This document shows, piece by piece, positions 57,533 through 64,000 of a stretch of 64,000 bases of DNA. The position numbers and the translations under genes were made by a program. This stretch comes from Phocoena phocoena. Taxonomy: Eukaryota > Chordata > Mammalia > Artiodactyla > Phocoenidae. Location: positions 165,898,761-165,962,760 of the forward strand of contig NC_089220.1 in NCBI RefSeq assembly GCF_963924675.1. The letters are read 5' to 3'. Numbering within the stretch: position 1 is the first letter of the stretch; each line of letters opens with the position of its first letter. The notes beneath the pieces were generated by a model that saw nothing but the letters and a program-made list of their open reading frames with translations, did no database searches and had not been told where the DNA came from.

Positions 57533-57749
57533 GGCTTCCCTGGTGGCGCAGTGGTTGAGCGTCCACCTGCCGATGCAGGGGACACGGGTTCGTGCCCCAG
57601 TCCGGGAAGATCCCACATTCCGCGGAGTGGCTGGGCCCATGAGCCATGGCCGCTGAACCTGCGTGTCCGGAGCCTGTGCTCCGCAACGCGAGAGGCCACA
57701 ACAGTACTGAGAGGCCCGCGTACCACAAAAAAAAAAAAAAAAAAAAAAA
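57533..57749 (+). repeat. CHR-type SINE (~200 bp), sense, long A-tail
   Basis: Starts GGCTTCCCTGGTGGCGCAGT. A-box-like TGGCGCAGTGG at 57544-57554 and B-box-like GGTTCGTGCCC at 57587-57597 form the RNA polymerase III promoter of the tRNA-like head. The tail is about 28 A. The 11-bp TSD AAAAGATTCAG lies at 57522-57532 and 57750-57760. The long pure A-tail suggests a recent insertion. Confidence 0.97.
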
Positions 57750-57769
57750 AAAAGATTCAGTCATTGATT

Positions 57770-58135
57770 CAACAAATATTTACATTCGTGTTTGAGGCTC
57801 CATTTCAGATACTGGGCTGTCTTCAGCCTGTATGCCAAGGGAGAGACAGAATTAACAAATAGGTAAAAGGTGTGGTGTGCCAGATTGTGATAGGCGCAAT
57901 GGAGTAAAATAAAGCAGCAAGTTCAGATAGGGCGTGCAGGGTGAGGAGGGGGTGCTGTTGTAAACAGTGTGATCGGGGAAGGCCTCCCTGAGTAGATGAT
58001 ATTTGGGCAGTGAAATGGAAGGGAATAGAGAGTAAGCCATGTGCCTGTCTGGGGAAGAGTGATGGGGGTGAAGGCTTAGAGGCATGAGGAGAGAGCAAAG
58101 TATGAAATACACATAAGGAAAACGAGTAAGTCAGT
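57770..58135 (+). repeat. L2 remnant, sense
   Basis: 'gagagacagaattaacaaat', 'gatcggggaaggcctccctg' and 'aggcatgaggagagagcaaa' follow L2 order. Confidence 0.65.
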
Positions 58136-60700
58136 GGATAAGGGACATGTAGAATTGATGGGCAGTTGAAGGATTACAGGTTTGGGGTTAGACCAGCAAC
58201 ATGGTGATGTGTGTGTTTTCCAGCCACATTCAGCTGCTTGCCTGGTACAGAGGACCTGGAGTGCTGGATTCATCCAGGGTGGAGTTTGCCAGGTGAACAA
58301 GGTGGAGAAAGAGGGGTCCACAGAGTTGAAGCTGTATGCAATGGTGTGATGATAATGATGAACCCTACAAGGCATGCTTGGGGTGAAGTGAGAACACCGG
58401 CTGTGGGGGTGGAGTATGTCAAAAGGTGGTAGGGTTAATGGATTGACGAGCTATATAAGGTCGTCAGTAATTACTAAAGACATGGTCCTCGTAGTTCATT
58501 ATGGCATGAAACTATTGTCTATTTTGATGAAAGGTAAGCACATTCATCACTGAAGCTGATTTTACTTTGAATCTACTTAATTAAGTTTTCAGCCATTAAA
58601 ATTAAATTTATGCAAAGCGGACTATGGCTTTGAACATTAGTATGCATTCTTTTACTTACAATTATGAAATGAATATATTAGTGTATAATCTAAAAACAAT
58701 TAGTGATTGCTATAATACATTTCAGTAATCTGTCTCTTGTAAAGTAGTAAATTGCCAAAGACAGAATTTAACTATCCTGAGAACTTTAAAAATATGTATG
58801 CTTCTTTGGAACCCCAGTGGCTTGGGAAAATGATGACAAACGACATAATCTATCTCTCCTCCTATTTTGTAAATCACTTTAATTTTTCTAAATTGCTGAA
58901 GAGGGATTTACTGTGGTTAAGGAACACTTTTCAAAAATCTAATTGATAAAATTGTGTTCTATAAGACAGATGCTTGACCTTGATACGATTTTGTCCATTA
59001 CACTTCAGAATTTCTATATGTGAATGGGGGTTTAGCCACGCTACAGTCTAACCCAATGACCTTTCCCTCCATTGACCCAAGGGGCCATCTTGGATACCTT
59101 GCTCCATGCCCACTTCCCTGATTGGATGAGAAGTACCGTTTTCCTCTAGCATGAGGACCCAGCCTGGTGGGCCCAGGTGCAGCTGTTTCCTCTCACACAA
59201 CCTTGTAGCCAGGTCACTTTCCACTGATTCTGTTTTGACTGGTCATGGCTAATGTTCTGATGTCTGATGCTGGAGCCTGCCTACCCACTTACTAAGATTT
59301 AATCACAACACAGGTGTGAGGGACAGTATATCCCTCACACCCTTTATCTGGGATAAAATACAGACTCCAATTCCGGTAAATGAAGTTGCCTCTTTCTGGT
59401 CTCGAAAGTGTTATAATATTCATCAGCATAAAAGTTAGACTAAAATTTCGAATACATTTAAAAACAACCAAAACACATATCAAAAATCCCACAGTTTTGA
59501 GGTTACCGAATTCCTGGTTAGCATGAGATGACTCGATGTTTGCTTCTGTTTCTCAATTTGGGAAGCTTGTGGTCTCAGGTGTTTTCTCGCACTCAGTCTC
59601 TTGGTCCATACCAGTGACAAATGTTCGAGGCCAAGTTCAAATTGTTCGCTATTGTTCTCAAGATTCTCAAGCCTAGATCCACTAGCCATTGTCTTGCCTT
59701 CGTATGAGATCAGTGTGGAGCCTGAGTGAACCTAGTAAGGTGGCTCTGAGTTCACCTATGTGTCCAGTCCTCAACTGGACTCTACTTGAACTTCTACCTT
59801 GAACTGCTGTGCTTAGATACAGGTCTTTGACAAAAGTAGTATTATGGTCTGCATACAGCATATCATGCTATATGGGCTGGATGTCTAAAGCTTTGCTATT
59901 TGAATCATGACAGAAGAAAACTACAGCAGGTCCTCTCTTTTCACATATAATGTGTTTCTGAAGATGTCAAATGTGGGAAAATTGAAAAATAGACTTATAT
60001 GTTTCAAGGCATTTCTATTTATATAGAGATTTAAAAAAATTAAGTCCCTAATTACATTTTACCTATAATCTTCAATGATATGGTTTTAATATTTGGGATA
60101 TATTCTTAAATTTTGTTCTTTCTTCAAAATTAAACAGACATCTTCTTAGTTCTAATAAGCGTTCAGTTGAGGCTAGAGATATGCTATTTTGTTTAACAAT
60201 CTGTGTTCCTTATCAGTAGTATCAGAGCTTTCATTGTGTCTTCTCTTCATTCCTGTAAGATAATCATGATAAAATGCAATATCGTATTCATATTCTCAAA
60301 TAAACTTCACTGAACAGATGAAGATAGCAATATCCCAAACCTGAGCCGCTGTATATCAGACATTGCCATCATGCAGTGACTTGGGAGGCTTATCCACCAT
60401 TATATCAAAGTATGGCTGTTTAGAGGACCAATGATACATAATTAATGGTTTCATGAAAACCAGACTATCACTGCCAAGGAAGGCCTGCTTACTATTTTCC
60501 AAAGCAGATGCCATGAATGAGGGAGAGAAAAGTGTTGAAGGGGAACTAGGACAGAGTGGCTAATGGGGGATGGAGGAAGAGGGTGCAAGGTGCCCCAAAT
60601 TTGCCTTACCTGTCCATTGATGATGGTTGGGAAACATGATTCAACACTCCCTCACATTTAAAGTATGTTTTATTTTGTGTGGAATAGCATCTGGCAATAA
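58136..60700. other. Unique sequence, nothing recognised
   Basis: 2.5 kb with no recognised repeat; 58136-58440 could be a further diverged part of the L2. No convincing open frame. Confidence 0.4.
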
Positions 60701-60707
60701 TTTTTCT

Positions 60708-63700
60708 TTTTTAACATCTTTATTGCAGTATAATTGCTTTACAATGGTGTGTTAATTTCTGCTGTATAACAAAGTGAATCAGCTATGCATTTACATATAT
60801 CCTGATATCTCCTTCCTCTTGGGTCTCCCTCCCACCCTCTCTATCCCACCCCTATAGGTGGACACAAAGCACCTAGCTGATCTCCCTGTGCTATGCGGCT
60901 GCTTCCCACTAGCTATCTATTTTACATTTGGTACTCTCTCACTTCGTCCCAGCTTCCCCTTCCCCCTGCCAAGTCCATTCTCTAGTCTGCGTCTTTATTC
61001 CTGTCCTGCCCCTAGGTAAATCAGAACCTTTTTTTTTTTACATTCCATATATATGTGTTAGCATACAGTATTGTTTTTCTCTTTCTGACTTACTTCACTC
61101 TGTATGACAGTCTCTAGGTTCCTCCACCTTGCTACAAATAACTCAATATTGTTTGTTTTTATGGCTGAGTACTATTCCGTTGTATATATGTGCCACATCT
61201 TTTTTATCCATTCATCTGTCGATGGACACTTAGGTTGCTTCCATGTCTTGGCTATTGTAAATAGAGCTGCAGTGAACATTGGGGTACGTGATTTTTTTTT
61301 TTTTTTTTTGCGGTACGCAGGCCTCTCACTGTTGTGGCCTCTCCCGTTGTGGAGCACAGGCTCCGGATGCACAGGCTCAGCGGCCATGACTCACGGACGC
61401 AACCGCTTCGCGGCATGTGGGATCTTCCCCGACTGGGGCACGAACCCGTGTCCCCTGCATTGGCAGGCAGACTCTCAGCCACTGCGCCACCAGGGAAGCC
61501 CCATGACTCTTTTTGAATTATGGTTTTCTCACGGTATATGCCCAGTAGTGGGATTGCTTGGTCGTATAGTAGTGCTACTTTTAGTTTTTTGAGGAACCTC
61601 CATACTGGCTGTATCAACTTACATTCCCACCAACAGTGCAAGAGGGTTCCCGTTCCTCCATACCCTCTCCAGCATTTATTGTTTGTAGACTTTTTGATGA
61701 TGGCCATTCTGACCGGTGTGAGGTGATACCTCATTGTAGTTTTGATTTGCATTTCTCTAATTGGTGATGTTGAGCATCCTTTCATGTGTTTGTTGGCAAT
61801 CTGTATATCTTCTTTGGAGAAAGTGTCTATTTAGGTCTTCTGCCCAGTTTTGGATTGGGTTGTTTGTTTTTTTGATATTGAGCTGCATGAGCTGCTTATA
61901 TATTTTGGAGATTAATCCTTTGTCAGTTGCTTCATTTGCAAATATTTTCTCCACTCTGCGGGTTGTCTTTTCATCTTGTTTATGGTTCCCTTTGCTGTGC
62001 AAAAGCTTTTAAGTTTTGTTAGGTGCCATTTGTTTCTTTTTGATTTTATTTCCATTTCTCTAGGAGGTGGGTCAAAAGAGATCTTGCTCTGATTTATGTC
62101 ATAGAGTGTTCTGCCGATGTTTTCCTCTAAATGTTTTATAGTGTCTGGCCTTACATTTAGGTCTTTAATCCATTTTGAGTTTATTTTTGTGTATGGCATT
62201 AGGAAGTGTTCTAATTTCATTCTTCTATATGTAGCTGTCCAGTTTTCCCAGTACCACTTATTGAAGAAGCTGTCTCTTCTCTATTGCATATTCTTGCCTC
62301 CTTTATCAAAGAAAAGGTGACCGTATATGCATTGCTTTATCTCTGGCCTTTCTATCCTGTTCCATTGATCTATATTTCAGTTTTTGTGCCAATACCATAC
62401 TGTGTTGCTTACTGTAGCTTTGTAGTATAGTCTGAAGCCAGGGAGCCTGATTCCTCCAGCTCCGTTTTTCTTTTTCAAGGTTGCTTTGGCTATTCGGGAT
62501 CTTTTGTGTTTCCATACAAACTGTGAAATTTTTTGTTCTAGTTCTGTGAAAAATGCCAGTGATAGTTTGATAGGAATTGCATTGAGTCTGTAGATTGCTT
62601 TGGGTAGTATAGTCATTTTCACAATGTTGATTCTTCCAATCCAAGAATATGGTGTATCTCTCCACCTGTTTGTATCATCTTTCATCACTGTCTTATAGTT
62701 TTCTGCATACAGGTCTTTTGTCTTCTTAGGTAGGTTTATTCCTGCGTATTTTATTCATTTTGTTGCAGTGGTAAATGGGACTGTTTCCTTAATTTCTGTT
62801 TCAGATTTTTCATCATTAGTGTATAGGAATGCAAGAGATTTCTGTGCATTAATTTTGTATCCTGATACTCTACCAAATTCATTACCTCTAGTAGTTTTAT
62901 GGTAGCATCTTTAGTTTTCTCTATGTATAGTATCATGTTTTCTGCAAACAGTGACAGTTGTACTTCTTCTTTTTCGATTTGGATTCCTTTTATTTCTTTT
63001 TCTTCTCTGATTGCTGTGGCCAAAACTTCCAAAACTATGTTGAATAACAGTGGTGAGAGTGGGCAACCTTGTCTTGTTCCTGATCTTAGTGGAAGTGGTT
63101 TCAATGTTTCACTGTTGAGAACGATGTTGGCTGTGGGTTTGTTGTATATGGCCTTAATTATATTGAGGTAAGTTCCCTCTATGCCTCCTTTCTGGAGGGT
63201 TTTTTATCATAAATGGGTGCTGAATTTTGTTGAAAGCTTTTTTTGCATCTACTGAGATGATCATATGGTTTTTCTCATTCAGTTTGTTAATATGGTGTAT
63301 CACATTGGTTGATTTGTGTATATTGAAGAATCCTTGCATTCCTGGGATAAACCCCACTTGATCATGGTGTATGATCCTTTTAATGTGCTGTTGGATTCTG
63401 TTTGTTAGTATTTTCTTAAGGATTTTTGCATCTATGTTCATCAGTGATATTGGCCTGTAGTTTTCTATTTTCGTGGCAACTTTGTCTGGTTTTGGTATCA
63501 GCGTGTTGGTGGCCTCGTAGAATGAGTTGGGGAGTGTCCTCCCTCTGCTATATTTTGGAAGAGTTTGAGAAGGATAGGTGTTAGCTCTTCTCTAATTGTT
63601 TGATAGCATTTGCCTGTGAAGCCATCTGGTCCTGTGCCATTGTTTGTTGGAAGATTTTTCATCACAGTCTCAATTTCAGTGCTTGTGATTGGTCTGTTTA

Positions 63701-64000
63701 TATTTTCTATTTCTTCCTGGTTCAGGCTTGGAAGGTTGTACTTTTCTAAGAAATTGTCCATTTTATTGGCATTATAGTTGCTTGTAGTAATCTCTCATGA
63801 TCCTTTGTATTTCTGCAGTGTCAGTGGTTACTTCTCCTTTTTTATTTCTAATTCTGTTGATTTGAGTCTTCTCCCTTTTTTTCTTGATGAGTCTGGCTTA
63901 TGGTTTATCAATTTTGTTTATCTTCTCAAAGAACCAGCTTTTAGTTTTATTCATCTTTGCTATCATTTCCTTCATTTTTTTCTTTTAATTCTGATCTGAT
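60708..64000 (-). mobile_element. Long L1, antisense, continues past the window; split by a SINE
   Basis: Inverted poly-A remnant and 3' UTR (60708-61090), the ORF2 C-terminus, then the reverse-transcriptase region (minus 62306-63761: ...[19 protein letters not shown]..., ...[10 protein letters not shown]..., [15 protein letters not shown]). It still reads L1 at base 64000, so at least ~3.1 kb is present. Stops and frameshifts break ORF2 into pieces, and the FADD box reads FAEN ([11 protein letters not shown], minus strand near 62935-62950). The 5' end and TSD are outside the window. Confidence 0.95.
61293..61501 (-). repeat. CHR-type SINE (~200 bp), antisense, nested in L1
   Basis: T-run, 'gcggtacgcaggcctctcac' and the inverted head ending CCACCAGGGAAGCCC. 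L1 sequence flanks both sides; the TSD (around CGTGA / CATGA) is short and imperfect. This SINE produces the odd fused reading frame at 61104-61592. Confidence 0.93.

Noticed and set aside
57544..57597. tRNA-like A and B boxes as a tRNA gene
   Set aside because: They belong to a SINE head with A-tail and TSD; no full cloverleaf or 3' end of a functional tRNA is present.
61104..61592. 162-codon ORF, apparently a fusion
   Set aside because: It is an antisense read of L1 ORF2 joined to a CHR SINE and back to L1.
1..64000. CRISPR array, operon, phage or plasmid feature
   Set aside because: The sequence is mammalian in repeat content; no regularly spaced direct repeats, Shine-Dalgarno-linked gene rows or prokaryotic genes were seen.

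Overview
This window looks like mammalian nuclear DNA, most probably from a whale, and a toothed whale fits best (inference). The main evidence is at least twelve tRNA-derived SINEs of the CHR type known from Cetacea, hippos and ruminants. Several are the ~200-bp form that begins with a 'ggcttccctggtggcgcagtgg' type of head (split here as GGCTTCCCTGG then TGGCGCAGTGG), which I associate with cetacean genomes. Cetartiodactyl-type L1 elements are also present, I saw no Bov-B, and there is a deep layer of MIR, L2, MER5, L1M and MaLR fossils shared by placental mammals. Family names come from memory of consensus sequences; no search was run.

I could not establish any host protein-coding gene, rRNA, tRNA gene or CRISPR array. 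Nearly all longer open frames are decayed L1 ORF2 or antisense reads of SINEs and LTRs. The window is therefore intergenic DNA or the inside of a large intron. The only exon-like stretch is at the left edge (1-117), which is open on both strands and cut by the window end.

Layout. 1-2.6 kb: unique DNA with MIRs, a short SINE and an LTR-like end. 2.66-4.0 kb: an L1 with a perfect 16-bp target-site duplication (TSD). 4.2-6.4 kb: unique. 6.4-12.3 kb: L1, L1M and L2 fossils pierced by three SINEs. 13.6-15.2 kb: L1 with a 272-codon ORF2 end. 15.2-31 kb: unique DNA mixed with SINEs, MIRs, L2s, an antisense MaLR LTR and an antisense ERV LTR. 31.8-32.9 kb: MLT1 LTR with an L1 nested inside. 33-40 kb: older L1M pieces, MER5 and mostly unique DNA. 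40.3-41.6 kb: two MLT1-like LTRs followed by a 0.5-kb sequence that recurs inverted at 53.3-53.8 kb. 42-45.4 kb: L2, MIR and L1M. 45.4-53.3 kb: mostly unique DNA with split MIRs, two adjacent hairpins, paired CCAAT boxes and a few non-repeat ORFs. 53.9-56.2 kb: a two-armed L1 with a twin-priming-type inversion and no 3' end. 56.2-60.7 kb: mostly unique, with a 147-codon non-repeat ORF, a SINE and an L2. 60.7-64 kb: a long antisense L1 that runs off the window.

The best-supported content is the nested insertion history, dated relatively by TSDs and interruptions. The observations most worth checking are the inverted 0.5-kb pair, the inverted L1, the hairpin pair at 47.64-47.71 kb, and the non-repeat ORFs at 45.8, 47.8, 50.4-51.1 and 57.0 kb. 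I did not find a convincing new biological system.
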